Source of the DNA: Chloroflexota bacterium
GTDB taxonomy: Bacteria > Chloroflexota > Dehalococcoidia > JACPQF01
NCBI GenBank assembly: GCA_016190625.1
Contig: JACPQF010000089.1
Location: forward strand, 1-61,655
DNA: 61,655 nucleotides
Reading direction: 5' to 3'
Shown: one piece after another, positions 51,208 to 59,845 of the stretch
Layout: each line of letters opens with the position of its first letter
Numbering within the stretch: position 1 is the first letter of the stretch
Position numbers and translations under genes: made by a program
The notes under the pieces: model-generated
Told to the model about the DNA's origin: nothing
The model's database searches: none
Seen by the model: only the letters and a program-made list of their open reading frames with translations

Positions 51208-52638
51208 TCACTCGAGCGGCTGCTCGTTTGCGTCCCCCAGTCCCCGCCGGGCCGCCAGCCGGCGCAGAAGAAGCCCGGCCACCGTCGATGTCAGGCCAGC
51301 CAGAAGCAGCGCCCTCAGCCAATCCACGCCGTCGCCTGTGCGGGGCAACTGGCGTGGCGACGTCGGGACGGGCGTCGAAACGGTGATGGCCGACTGACTT
51401 ATCATCAGGCCGAACAGACCTGGCTGCGTGGCCGAGGCCTCCACCAGGCTATCGCTTGGCCAGGGTCTGCTCACCGAGCCGAGCCAGATCCGGCTACTCG
51501 AGCTGTAGTAAGCTAGGCCGAGGCGATTTGGATCGCCCCCGGCCGTCGATAGGTCGGCGGGCCCGTACTTGGCCCGCACTACGATTGGCTGTTTGAACGT
51601 AGTTATGGGGACGCCATTGCGGGAGACGTCGACGCTAAACAGATTGCTACCGATCTTGAACGAGCCCGGTGTGGTAGGCGAATCGCTGGGCGGCCGCGGC
51701 GCAACCACCACCAGGGCGTTATCGTCCAGCGCCCCGGCGGGGATGACTACGCTTACCCGACCATCCTGAGTGCTGATGGTGCCTCCCGTCGCCGCCGAGA
51801 TGGTGCCGCGCTGGGCGCCGGCAAAGGTGGGCACCGCCGTCGGCGTGGAAGTCGCCGTCCCAGAAGGGGTGGCGGTCGCCGTCCCCGTGGCGGTGGGGGT
51901 CGCCGTGGCGCTGCCTATGGTAGCGGTGGGGGTGGCCGTATCCGTGGCCGTGCTAGTCGCCGTGGCTGTGCTGGTTGCCGTCGGCAAAGGCGTTCGCGTA
52001 TCCCAGGTGGGCGTGACGCTGGGTGTAGATGTCGCCGTAGGACTCAAAGTGGGAGAAGGCGTAGGCGTCTGAGTCGGCGTCGACGTTTCTGTCGGCGTCG
52101 GCGTCACGGTCGGTATGGCGCTCAAACAGAAATCTGCCTGCTGGCTGCTCCCCGGCGCCACGTAGCTGAGGTATCGTGAATCTCCGTAATACCCGGTCTT
52201 CGCCACGCCCACCGTGGCGCTGAAAGGCGACACAGCCGTGACGGTGTACAGACCGGACGCGTTGGTCGTGGCCCACTGAACCTTGTCTCTGTCGGCGACA
52301 GTTACCTGGGCATAGGCCAGCGGCGTGCTGGCGTCGGGCGGGTAACAGCCCACATTCGGGTTTGCGAGAACCAGCCCCCAAACGGTCGCCGGCAACGGCG
52401 TGGCCGTGGGCGTGCTGGTCCCTGTCGCCGTGGGCGACGCGGTCGGCGTCGGCGACGTGGTCGGCGTGGTGGTGACCGTCAGCATCGGTGAATCGACTAG
52501 GGGGACGACCCCCCATGTCCCGGCGTTGGCCCCTCCGCCATTCGTAAGGAACACGACGACCAGCGCCGCGATTAGCATAATGGGCAGAAAAGGCACAATG
52601 GCCCTGAACTCACGCGAGAGGCCATGAGGTTCGTTCAT
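51208..52638 (-). CDS. Surface protein with Thr/Pro repeats and LPXTG-type anchor
   Basis: A 476-residue exported protein. An N-terminal membrane segment (IVPFLPIMLIAALVVVFL) is followed by a carboxypeptidase-regulatory-like beta domain (VWGLVLANPNVGCYPPD...YAQVTVADRDKV) between Thr/Pro/Ser-rich tracts. A second beta domain (VSVVIPAGALDDNALVVVAP) has ZU5-like flavour. The tail is a sorting signal: QLPRTG, a hydrophobic stretch and RRLAARR. That needs a sortase, not in the window. ATG 52638 follows GAGGA at 7 nt. The Thr-rich tracts are likely O-glycosylated spacers. Confidence 0.8.
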   Translation of the reverse strand: MNEPHGLSREFRAIVPFLPIMLIAALVVVFLTNGGGANAGTWGVVPLVDSPMLTVTTTPTTSPTPTASPTATGTSTPTATPLPATVWGLVLANPNVGCYPPDASTPLAYAQVTVADRDKVQWATTNASGLYTVTAVSPFSATVGVAKTGYYGDSRYLSYVAPGSSQQADFCLSAIPTVTPTPTETSTPTQTPTPSPTLSPTATSTPSVTPTWDTRTPLPTATSTATATSTATDTATPTATIGSATATPTATGTATATPSGTATSTPTAVPTFAGAQRGTISAATGGTISTQDGRVSVVIPAGALDDNALVVVAPRPPSDSPTTPGSFKIGSNLFSVDVSRNGVPITTFKQPIVVRAKYGPADLSTAGGDPNRLGLAYYSSSSRIWLGSVSRPWPSDSLVEASATQPGLFGLMISQSAITVSTPVPTSPRQLPRTGDGVDWLRALLLAGLTSTVAGLLLRRLAARRGLGDANEQPLE

Positions 52639-52697
52639 CAAGAAATCCTCGTCCGCTTTCTGGAGAAATAGCAAAGACCGACCGGGTAACAGAACCC

Positions 52698-52740
52698 ACT
52701 ATAGCACAGCAGTTTCTGTAGTGTCAATAAGAAACTGCTG
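52698..52740 (-). promoter_or_regulatory. LPXTG-gene promoter with overlapping 11-bp palindrome
   Basis: Minus-strand TTGACA (52722-52727), 18-nt spacer, TATAGT (52698-52703). A perfect inverted repeat (CAGCAGTTTCT 52707-52717; AGAAACTGCTG 52730-52740) covers the spacer and flanks the -35, a typical repressor site. Confidence 0.7.
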
Positions 52741-53028
52741 AACAATCGTAAGATTATGTGGATAAGGAGCATGTTTCGGTGGATAAAGCAACCCTCATGT
52801 GGATATGTCGATGCTTTCTGCCACCGCTATGCTCGATTTGCCTCCTGCTCACCGGGAATCAGCGAAATCGCAACGGTCCTTTTGTCCAGAGATCTCCACA
52901 GGAATCCAAGGGCATGTTTTCCGGTCATTTCCCTTTTCCTCCCTTGTCCTCACCACTTATCCACTTATCCCACTGCACTACTATCTACTTCTATATTCAT
53001 ATACAGGAAATAGTTCGAACGGGGAAAT
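52741..53028. other. DnaA-box cluster, candidate replication origin (oriC)
   Basis: A gene-free, AT-rich stretch with several DnaA boxes: perfect TTATCCACA on the minus strand at 52757-52765; TTATCCACC (52778-52786) and ATATCCACA (52798-52806) on the minus strand, 20-21 bp apart; TTATCCACT on the plus strand at 52957-52965; and a weaker site at 52892-52900. An AT-rich tract (52975-53012) could be the unwinding region. dnaA, dnaN and gyrB are not in the window. Confidence 0.55.
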
Positions 53029-54189
53029 CTAGGTGCCTATCGGTCGATACGTATCTATGGGAAGCTCGCGTCCGCGAAACCGCTCGATCGATAGGGGGCC
53101 GATGTCGATAGAACTTCGCCGTAGAAGGATGAGCTGAGCAATGGCGCGGCCGATGGCTGGGGAGAGCATGAATCCGTGGCCGCTGTGGCCGGCAGCGGCC
53201 ACGAATCCCTCAAGGCCGGGGACCTCGCCCAGAACCGGCTCGTGATCGGGGGTGATATCGCGTGGGGCTGCCCAACCGGATACCAGGGCCGCTTCCTCGA
53301 AGGGGGGAAAGCGGTAGGTAGCATATTCGGCCACCTGAGGGGCAAAGCTCCAATCGAGAGTGGTGTCGAAGTTGCTTGGCTCGCCTGGATTGCCAAGGCA
53401 CATGAGTAGACCCTCGCCCTCCCGTCGGAAGTAGAAATCGTGGTGAGTGTCGAATAGAACGGGGGCATTGTCCGGAACCCTATCGAAAGGCCGGGTGAAC
53501 CAGAGCATGCGCCGGAAGGGCCGAACAGGCAGGTCGATGCCGGCGGTCTCGGCCACCAGGGCGGCCCAGGGGCCGGCGGCGTCGACGACCACGGGCGCCA
53601 ACACCCTGCCACCGTCGGTTCGCACACCCATCACGCGGCCCTTCGCCGCCTCCACTGCGGTGACCTCAGTCCACTGCACCACGGCGGCGCCGTGCTCCTT
53701 CGCCAAGTCGGCGAAGATGGTAGTGGCGAGATGGGGGTCCGTGTAGCCATCGCGGGCGCAGTACATAGCTCCAAGCACATCTTCCACGCGCAAGGAAGGG
53801 ACCAGATCGCGCACAGCGGCTGCGGACAGGATCTGGGAATCGACGCCCAGGCGCCGCTGCAGGGCGACCTGCCTCCGTGCCTCTTCCAGCTCTGCCGACG
53901 CAAAGAGGAGATGGACATATCCGTGCTGGTGGAACTTGAGGCCCAAGGACTTCTCGCCGGCCAGATCCTCGAAGAAGGCGAGGCTTTCCTTGGCCAGCCG
54001 CACGTGCATCTCCGTGGCGAACTGCTGGGTTATCAAGCCGGCGGCGTGGCCCGTCGAGCCCGAAGCCAAAGCATTCTTTTCGATCAGCGCCACCTTGGCG
54101 CCCATCCTGGCCAAATGATAGGCCACCGACGCGCCCGTGCAGCCCCCGCCAATGACCACCACATCCGCTGTCTTGGGCAGTTCCGCCAC
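53029..54189 (-). CDS. FAD-dependent oxidoreductase (DAO/glycine-oxidase family)
   Basis: A 386-residue flavoenzyme of the D-amino-acid/sarcosine oxidase family. The N-terminal ADVVVIGGGCTGASVAYHLARMGAKVALIEK binds the FAD adenosine. GSTGHAAGLI is next; the C-terminal part has DITPDHEPVLGEVPGLEGFVAAAGHSGHGFMLSPAIG. These enzymes oxidise amine groups of small amino acids or N-methyl amino acids. Start at GTG 54189 because the -10 TATAAT at 54214-54219 lies within the longer frame, and GGAG is just upstream. Confidence 0.9.
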   Translation of the reverse strand: MAELPKTADVVVIGGGCTGASVAYHLARMGAKVALIEKNALASGSTGHAAGLITQQFATEMHVRLAKESLAFFEDLAGEKSLGLKFHQHGYVHLLFASAELEEARRQVALQRRLGVDSQILSAAAVRDLVPSLRVEDVLGAMYCARDGYTDPHLATTIFADLAKEHGAAVVQWTEVTAVEAAKGRVMGVRTDGGRVLAPVVVDAAGPWAALVAETAGIDLPVRPFRRMLWFTRPFDRVPDNAPVLFDTHHDFYFRREGEGLLMCLGNPGEPSNFDTTLDWSFAPQVAEYATYRFPPFEEAALVSGWAAPRDITPDHEPVLGEVPGLEGFVAAAGHSGHGFMLSPAIGRAIAQLILLRRSSIDIGPLSIERFRGRELPIDTYRPIGT

Positions 54190-54213
54190 GACTCCGTTTC
54201 CCCTTTCAGGCCC

Positions 54214-54242
54214 ATTATACATAAAGAGGCGATGGTTGTCAG
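54214..54242 (-). promoter_or_regulatory. Promoter of the FAD oxidoreductase
   Basis: Minus-strand CTGACA (54237-54242), 17-nt spacer, TATAAT (54214-54219). Confidence 0.7.
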
Positions 54243-54288
54243 CCCTCAGAAGCATCAAAGCACCTGGCCATGTCCTTCGAGTAGACTA

Positions 54289-54317
54289 TTGCCAGGGGAC
54301 CGCGTTGGTGTTATAAT
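54289..54317 (+). promoter_or_regulatory. pyr operon promoter
   Basis: Plus-strand TTGCCA (54289-54294), 17-nt spacer, TATAAT (54312-54317). A leader of about 210 nt separates it from pyrR. Confidence 0.7.
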
Positions 54318-54391
54318 AGCCCTAGGTGGAGCCCTTCTGAAAAGGGAGAGGCCCCCAGTACCTTACAACACATTGAGGCGGCAACAACGAA

Positions 54392-54424
54392 CCTTTAAAT
54401 CAGTCCCGTGAGGCTGTTAAGGAG
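54392..54424 (+). ncRNA. PyrR-binding loop in the pyr leader
   Basis: Contains TTTAAATCAGTCCCGTGAGGC and GTTAAGGAG, matching the conserved PyrR anti-antiterminator loop (AGUCC...GUGAGGCU). UMP-bound PyrR holding this loop would allow the downstream terminator to form. A first stem (CCCTT/AAGGG near 54329-54342) and a CCTTC/GAAGG hairpin (54440-54452) lie on either side. Confidence 0.8.
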
Positions 54425-54436
54425 AGAGCGTCGTAG

Positions 54437-55081
<645 letters not shown>

Positions 55082-55106
55082 GGTCATGCAGGTGAAAGGA
55101 GAGCCG

Positions 55107-55340
55107 ATGTCAGACGAGAGCCTATTCGAGGAGGATAACTACATGAACGCGATCAAGCCCCACGTCAGCGATGTTTGGTTGGATGGGAATGAAGAGATCG
55201 TCATGGTTGAGGCGGAGTGCCCAAACCAAGATTGCGGCCACAAGGTGGTCTCCTTCTTCACCATGCCACGGGCGACGAGCAAGGTGCTGGAGTGCCGGAT
55301 CTGCAAGACCAGGATGCTCATTAGCCTGCCGGCTGCGTGA
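55107..55340 (+). CDS. Small zinc-ribbon-like protein
   Basis: A 77-residue protein with two Cys pairs, CPNQDC and CRIC, spaced like a zinc ribbon, between beta-rich segments (EIVMVEAECP, HKVVSFFTMP, KVLECRICKTRMLI). No known family name. ATG 55107 follows AAAGGAG; the frame is open to 55086. It lies between pyrR and an amidohydrolase gene, overlapping the latter's leader, so it is part of the operon; a role in pyrimidine control is only a guess. Confidence 0.6.
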   Translation: MSDESLFEEDNYMNAIKPHVSDVWLDGNEEIVMVEAECPNQDCGHKVVSFFTMPRATSKVLECRICKTRMLISLPAA

Positions 55341-55348
55341 GGAGAGGC

Positions 55349-56632
55349 TTGACACAGGAGACCCCTAATTTCGATCTAGTCATTCACAATGCCATCCTTC
55401 CCGCGGCCGAGCTATTGGAAGGATCCGGCCCCACTGATATCGGCATAAGCGCCGGTCGCATCGTCTATATCGGCGCAACTAGCGGCTATTCTCGCGCCTC
55501 CATGGATGCCCATGGTTCCCTCGTCACGCCAGGGTTTGTAAACGCCCACACTCACTTGGACAAAGCCGACCTGCTTAGCCGCATGACTCCCGATCAATTC
55601 GGCGGCACGCTGGAGAAAAATCGGGAGCTTCTCAAGAGCCTCAAGGGAAACTACTCGGTGGCTGAGGTTCTCGCCAGAGGCAAAGGGGTTGCTCTGGAAA
55701 TGCTGATGCAGGGCATCACCGCCATTCGCACCCAGGTCGACGTGGACCCTACCGCCGGGCTGAAGGCTCTGGAGGCGATACTCGCGCTCAAGCAGCATCT
55801 TTCCCCCCTCATGACTCTGGAGGTCTGCGCCTTTCCTCAGGAGGGCGTGGTCAGGCCGGGCAATCGCGAGCTTCTGGAGGAGGCCATCCGCATGGGCGCC
55901 GACCTCGTCGGCGGTAACCCCGCCGTGGAGCCGGACCACGAGGAGCGGCTCAGGCACATCGATATCCTATTCGAGATCGCCAAGACTTTCGACAAGCGGC
56001 TCGACGTCCAGCTCGACGAGACTAACGACCCCCGCCATTTCTACCTGCCCTACTACGTGGACAAGGTCATCGCCGACGGCTTTCAGGGTCGCGCCACTGC
56101 CACCCATTGCATTTCGCTGTCGGCCGTTCCCGACGCGGTGGCCTTGCCAGTGATCGAGAAGGCAGCCAGAGGCGAGGTGAGCTTCATCATCACTCCCAGT
56201 TGCAACCTCATCACCCGCTTCGATCTGCCGGCCGGCGTGTCACGGCGACCAAGTAACAGCATTACCCGGATCAAGGACCTCCTCGCTCACGGAATAAGAG
56301 TGGCGCTGGGAACGGACAACATCCGGGATATCTTCTATCCCCTTGGCAATGGCAGCATGCTGCGGGAGATGCACGTGCTCGCCACCACTACCAGGCTGAC
56401 GGGATTTGGCGAGGCGGAGAAGGTTTTCGACATGGCGACAGTCAACGGGGCGAGCTTATTGGGACTCGATTACGGTGTCGAGGTGGGCAAGAAGGCCGAC
56501 CTAATCGTACTCCCGGCAGACTCCAGACGCAAAGCTTTGAGCCATCTGCCGGTCGCGCCCTATGTCATCCGGAACGGCCGGGTGGTCGCGACCAATGAGC
56601 TGAGTCAGAAGATCGCAGGTGATCGACAATGA
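55349..56632 (+). CDS. Amidohydrolase (cytosine deaminase-like)
   Basis: A 427-residue TIM-barrel amidohydrolase. Metal ligands: the NAHTHLDKAD motif (near 70), HCISLSAVPD, and GTDNIRD (catalytic Asp). The pattern and length fit the CodA/TrzN group more than dihydroorotase; the lysine normally carboxylated in PyrC is not evident. Its place after pyrR, where pyrC or pyrB usually sits, suggests pyrimidine salvage or a divergent dihydroorotase-like role. TTG 55349 with GAGGAG upstream; GTG 55337 is the alternative. Confidence 0.85.
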   Translation: MTQETPNFDLVIHNAILPAAELLEGSGPTDIGISAGRIVYIGATSGYSRASMDAHGSLVTPGFVNAHTHLDKADLLSRMTPDQFGGTLEKNRELLKSLKGNYSVAEVLARGKGVALEMLMQGITAIRTQVDVDPTAGLKALEAILALKQHLSPLMTLEVCAFPQEGVVRPGNRELLEEAIRMGADLVGGNPAVEPDHEERLRHIDILFEIAKTFDKRLDVQLDETNDPRHFYLPYYVDKVIADGFQGRATATHCISLSAVPDAVALPVIEKAARGEVSFIITPSCNLITRFDLPAGVSRRPSNSITRIKDLLAHGIRVALGTDNIRDIFYPLGNGSMLREMHVLATTTRLTGFGEAEKVFDMATVNGASLLGLDYGVEVGKKADLIVLPADSRRKALSHLPVAPYVIRNGRVVATNELSQKIAGDRQ

Positions 56633-57588
56633 GTATGACCAATTCCGAAATCGAGGCCCTCGTCCGCGACGCCATCGACCTCCACCTTCACGTCGGGATG
56701 GACATCCTGCCGCGGAAGTACACCGTGGAGGAGCTGTTTTTGGAAGAGAGGGGGAAGGTAGGCGGAGCAGCCGTTAAATCGCATAGCTTTCCCACAGTGC
56801 CCGACGTGGTGGCGGCCAGGTCCTTTCCTGGAAGGACCAAGGACGAGATGCTCCTCGTAGGCTCCGTCACCCTGAACTACTTCACCGGCGGCTTCAACCC
56901 CAGCGCCATCTACGCCGCGGCGGTTATGTCGCGGGGCTATCCGGTGGTCGTCTGGTTTCCCACCACGCACGCCGAAAACCACCTGGTGAAGAACCACAGC
57001 ATGTACGAGATTCCGCCGGACTGGGTCAAGGACCCTGCCTTCACTTCCCGCTTCAAGACAGAGGTGAAGGCCATCAAGGTAACCGACTGGGCGGGGAACC
57101 TCATTCCCAAGGCCTGGCAGGTTCTAAACATGATGAGGGACATGGGGAATTGTGTACTGGCCACCGGCCACCTATCCTGGGAGGAGGCGAGAAAGCTATC
57201 GCTGGAGGCGCTGAACCTCGGCTTGAAGGTCATGGTGACCCATCCCATGCAGCGGGACATCGACATGCCGGTGGAAGTGCAGGTCGAACTGGCACGCAAG
57301 GGGGCTTTCATCGAGTTTTGCTACGTGATGTACCTTGACAGAGATCATCCGGAGGATTATCCTCCCGAAGATATGGTGAGGCAGATCCACCAGATCGGGG
57401 TCGAGCAGTGCTTCCTGTCCTCTGACGCCGGACAGGTTCGCAATCCCGGGCCGAGCGCCTGCCTCAAGGCCTTTGTCGAGCTCCTCGAGCCCCACGGCAT
57501 CACGAAGGAGGAGTTCGAGACGATGATGGTGAGGAATCCGAGGAGGATACTGGGGTGGAGGGTAGAGGGTAGAGGAGGCACGGGGTGA
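56629..57588 (+). CDS. DUF6282-like amidohydrolase-superfamily protein
   Basis: 319 residues. The N-terminus has RDAIDLHLHVGMDILPR (HxH metal motif) and the middle TGHLSWEEARKLSLEAL and VMVTHPMQRD, so a metal-dependent hydrolase fold with bound metal is likely. It matches the DUF6282 group of uncharacterised proteins. It overlaps the previous amidohydrolase by 4 nt (ATGA) and carA by 4 nt (GTGA), so it is deep within the operon. The last codons contain a GTAGAGG minirepeat (57561-57579). Confidence 0.8.
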   Translation: MSMTNSEIEALVRDAIDLHLHVGMDILPRKYTVEELFLEERGKVGGAAVKSHSFPTVPDVVAARSFPGRTKDEMLLVGSVTLNYFTGGFNPSAIYAAAVMSRGYPVVVWFPTTHAENHLVKNHSMYEIPPDWVKDPAFTSRFKTEVKAIKVTDWAGNLIPKAWQVLNMMRDMGNCVLATGHLSWEEARKLSLEALNLGLKVMVTHPMQRDIDMPVEVQVELARKGAFIEFCYVMYLDRDHPEDYPPEDMVRQIHQIGVEQCFLSSDAGQVRNPGPSACLKAFVELLEPHGITKEEFETMMVRNPRRILGWRVEGRGGTG

Positions 57589-58682
57589 AGAAGGCGATCC
57601 TCATTTTGGAAGACGGAACGGTGTTCAACGGGTACTCCTTCGGCTCGAGCGAAAGGGTCTATGGGGAGGTCGTGTTCAATACGAGCATGACCGGGTACCA
57701 GGAGATCCTGACGGACCCGTCCTACGCCGGGCAGATCGTCACGCTCACCTATCCCATAATTGGCAATTATGGGATCAATGAGGAAGACGTCGAATCACGG
57801 CGGATTCAGGTGGCCGGCTTCGTGGTTAGGGAGGATTGTGAGGACCCAAGCAACTGGCGCAGCCGGGGGACCCTCTCGGCCTATCTGGCCGAGCATAATA
57901 TCGCCGGCATCGCCGGCGTCGACACGCGGGCCTTGACCCGGCGCCTGCGCTCCCTCGGGGTCATGATGGGGGCGGTGAGCACGGACGAGTCTCCCGCCGC
58001 CACCCTCGAACGCCTCCGCCAGTCGCCCAAGTACGACCTCATCGATTTCGTCCGGCAGGTTAGCACGGAAGAGCCTTATGCTTGGAACAGGCATGGCCCG
58101 GAGGAACCGCCCGAGATGACTTGCCACATCGTGGTCATGGATTTCGGCCTGAAATACAACATTCTGCGCTTGCTGCGGGAGAAGGGATGCCGTGTAACCG
58201 TGGTCCCCTGCACCTATTCCGCCGAACAGGTGCTCGCACTGCGGCCGGACGGCGTATTGCTGTCACCCGGACCCGGCGATCCCGCCATGTTGGGACACAT
58301 CGTCGAAGCCATCAGGGGGCTCATGGGGAAAAAGCCCATCTTGGGAATCTGTCTCGGCCACCAACTATTGGGCTGGGCGTTGGGAGGCAAGACCTTCAAG
58401 CTCAAGTTCGGCCACCGGGGGGGAAACCATCCCGTAAAGGACCTTCTGAGCGGTCGGGTGCATATCACGAGCCAAAACCATGGCTACGCCGTGGATGCAG
58501 ATGGCCTTCCCGGCCGGGTAGAGGTTACCCACGTCAATTTGAACGACGGTACGGTGGAAGGGCTGCGCTGCCGGGAGATCGACGCCATCTCGATTCAGTA
58601 CCACTCCGAGGCCTCACCCGGCCCGCAGGACAACGTCTACGTCTTCGACCAGTTCCTGGCATTGGTTAGGGAGCGGCCGTAG
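57585..58682 (+). CDS. carA: Carbamoyl-phosphate synthase small subunit
   Basis: Glutaminase subunit that hydrolyses glutamine and hands ammonia to CarB (EC 6.3.5.5). The 365-residue protein has the N-terminal CPSase domain (AILILEDGTVFNGYSFG, GEVVFNTSMTGYQEILTDPSYAGQI) and a class I amidotransferase domain: LSPGPGDP, nucleophile Cys in GICLGHQ, and the His/Glu pair in SIQYHSEASPGP. GTG start at 57585 overlaps the previous stop. carB is not adjacent but begins 2.25 kb downstream. Confidence 0.96.
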   Translation: MKKAILILEDGTVFNGYSFGSSERVYGEVVFNTSMTGYQEILTDPSYAGQIVTLTYPIIGNYGINEEDVESRRIQVAGFVVREDCEDPSNWRSRGTLSAYLAEHNIAGIAGVDTRALTRRLRSLGVMMGAVSTDESPAATLERLRQSPKYDLIDFVRQVSTEEPYAWNRHGPEEPPEMTCHIVVMDFGLKYNILRLLREKGCRVTVVPCTYSAEQVLALRPDGVLLSPGPGDPAMLGHIVEAIRGLMGKKPILGICLGHQLLGWALGGKTFKLKFGHRGGNHPVKDLLSGRVHITSQNHGYAVDADGLPGRVEVTHVNLNDGTVEGLRCREIDAISIQYHSEASPGPQDNVYVFDQFLALVRERP

Positions 58683-58809
58683 AATGGGGGTTGCGGCAAA
58701 CACAAAGTCACGAAGGTCACATGTTGTGGCATCAGTGGTGACGTCTCTGCCAGAGCCAAAGCCTGTTGGGGAGGGGTTAGGGTTGGGGCGGATCACGTCT
58801 ACAGCCACC

Positions 58810-58837
58810 GTAGGGGCGAACGGCCGTTCGCCCCTAC
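58810..58837. repeat. Perfect 28-bp palindrome, GTAGGGGCGA family
   Basis: Two 14-nt half sites without spacer: GTAGGGGCGAACGG and its complement. It lies in the gap after carA; an open frame through it (58684-58917) is not a gene. Confidence 0.8.
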
Positions 58838-58917
58838 GCCGTTGCGACACCGCAATCAACGATAGAAGGTCCGACGGTAACTCCGCTTCTGGACGATCTG
58901 CAACGCTTGAAACCCAG

Positions 58918-59763
58918 GTGCCTTCGTGCTTAGCCGTTCCTGCCAGGCCGTTTCTCAAATGGGCCGGCGGGAAGCAGCGGTTGCTCGGACAGTACGAGGC
59001 CTGTTTTCCGGCCACGTTTGACCGTTACGTCGAGCCATTCATCGGCGGGGGAGCGGTATTCTTCCACTTGTGGAATACCGGCAGGGTGCCCGCTGGCGCT
59101 CTTCTCTTTGACAATAATCCGGAGTTGGTTGATACTTATGCGGCGGTCAGGGACAGCGTTGATGAGCTCATTGAACGCCTGCGGCTGCACAAGGAGAGAC
59201 ATGACCGCGACTACTACTATGCCGTCAGAGACGCCGACCGGCAGGACCATCGCCCTAGCGGGGTGGAGAGAGCGGCCCGGACCATCTACCTTAACAAGAC
59301 CTGTTACAACGGCCTGTATAGGGTCAACAGCGAAGGACAGTTTAACGTGCCCGTGGGGAGCTACAAGAATCCTCGGATCCTCGATGAGAGTCATCTTAGG
59401 ACAGCCAGCAGGGCATTGCAGAAAGCCAACCTCGATGTGAGGGGCTTCGAACGCCTGCTCGAGGTAGGCCGGGCCGGAGATTTCATCTACTTCGACCCGC
59501 CATACGATCCGGTGAGCAGGACCGCCAGCTTCACGGGCTACACGGCAAAGCGCTTTGGAGATGAGGATCAGCGCAAGCTTGCCAGGGTCTTCGCGAAATT
59601 GTCGGATCGCGGATGCTGGTGCATGCTCAGCAATTCCCATACGCCGTTGGTTTTGCAGCTCTATCGTGAGTTCAGAATCGAGGTCGTGGAGGCGAATAGG
59701 GCGATCAATTCGAAGGCTAACGGCAGGGGCAGAGTAAATGAAGTCGTCGTTCTGAACTATTGA
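58918..59763 (+). CDS. Dam-like N6-adenine DNA methyltransferase (orphan)
   Basis: About 281 residues of the D12/Dam class. Motif X/I FLKWAGGKQRLLGQ is near residue 12, FIGGGAVFFHLW follows, and DPPYDPVSR (motif IV) is near 190. ARTIYLNKTCYNGLYRVN fits the Dam family. The restriction partner is absent, so it is an orphan; the type IIG enzyme at 39967 is unrelated. The start is uncertain: GTG 58918 is chosen since the frame further upstream crosses a palindrome; there is no good Shine-Dalgarno. Target likely GATC-like but unproven. Confidence 0.88.
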   Translation: MPSCLAVPARPFLKWAGGKQRLLGQYEACFPATFDRYVEPFIGGGAVFFHLWNTGRVPAGALLFDNNPELVDTYAAVRDSVDELIERLRLHKERHDRDYYYAVRDADRQDHRPSGVERAARTIYLNKTCYNGLYRVNSEGQFNVPVGSYKNPRILDESHLRTASRALQKANLDVRGFERLLEVGRAGDFIYFDPPYDPVSRTASFTGYTAKRFGDEDQRKLARVFAKLSDRGCWCMLSNSHTPLVLQLYREFRIEVVEANRAINSKANGRGRVNEVVVLNY

Positions 59764-59845
59764 CAGGGTTGCGATGTCTGAACCGCAGATTACATTGATT
59801 AGAGGATTTCGCAGATAGTATCGTTTGGCCGGCGAGGGCGAGCCG

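Noticed and set aside
51769..52072. 100-codon plus-strand Val/Ala-rich frame
   Set aside because: Mirror of the Thr/Pro repeat region of the surface protein; low complexity.
58684..58917. N-terminal extension of the Dam-like enzyme
   Set aside because: Runs through a 28-bp palindrome and lacks similarity to the family, which begins near FLKWAGGKQ.
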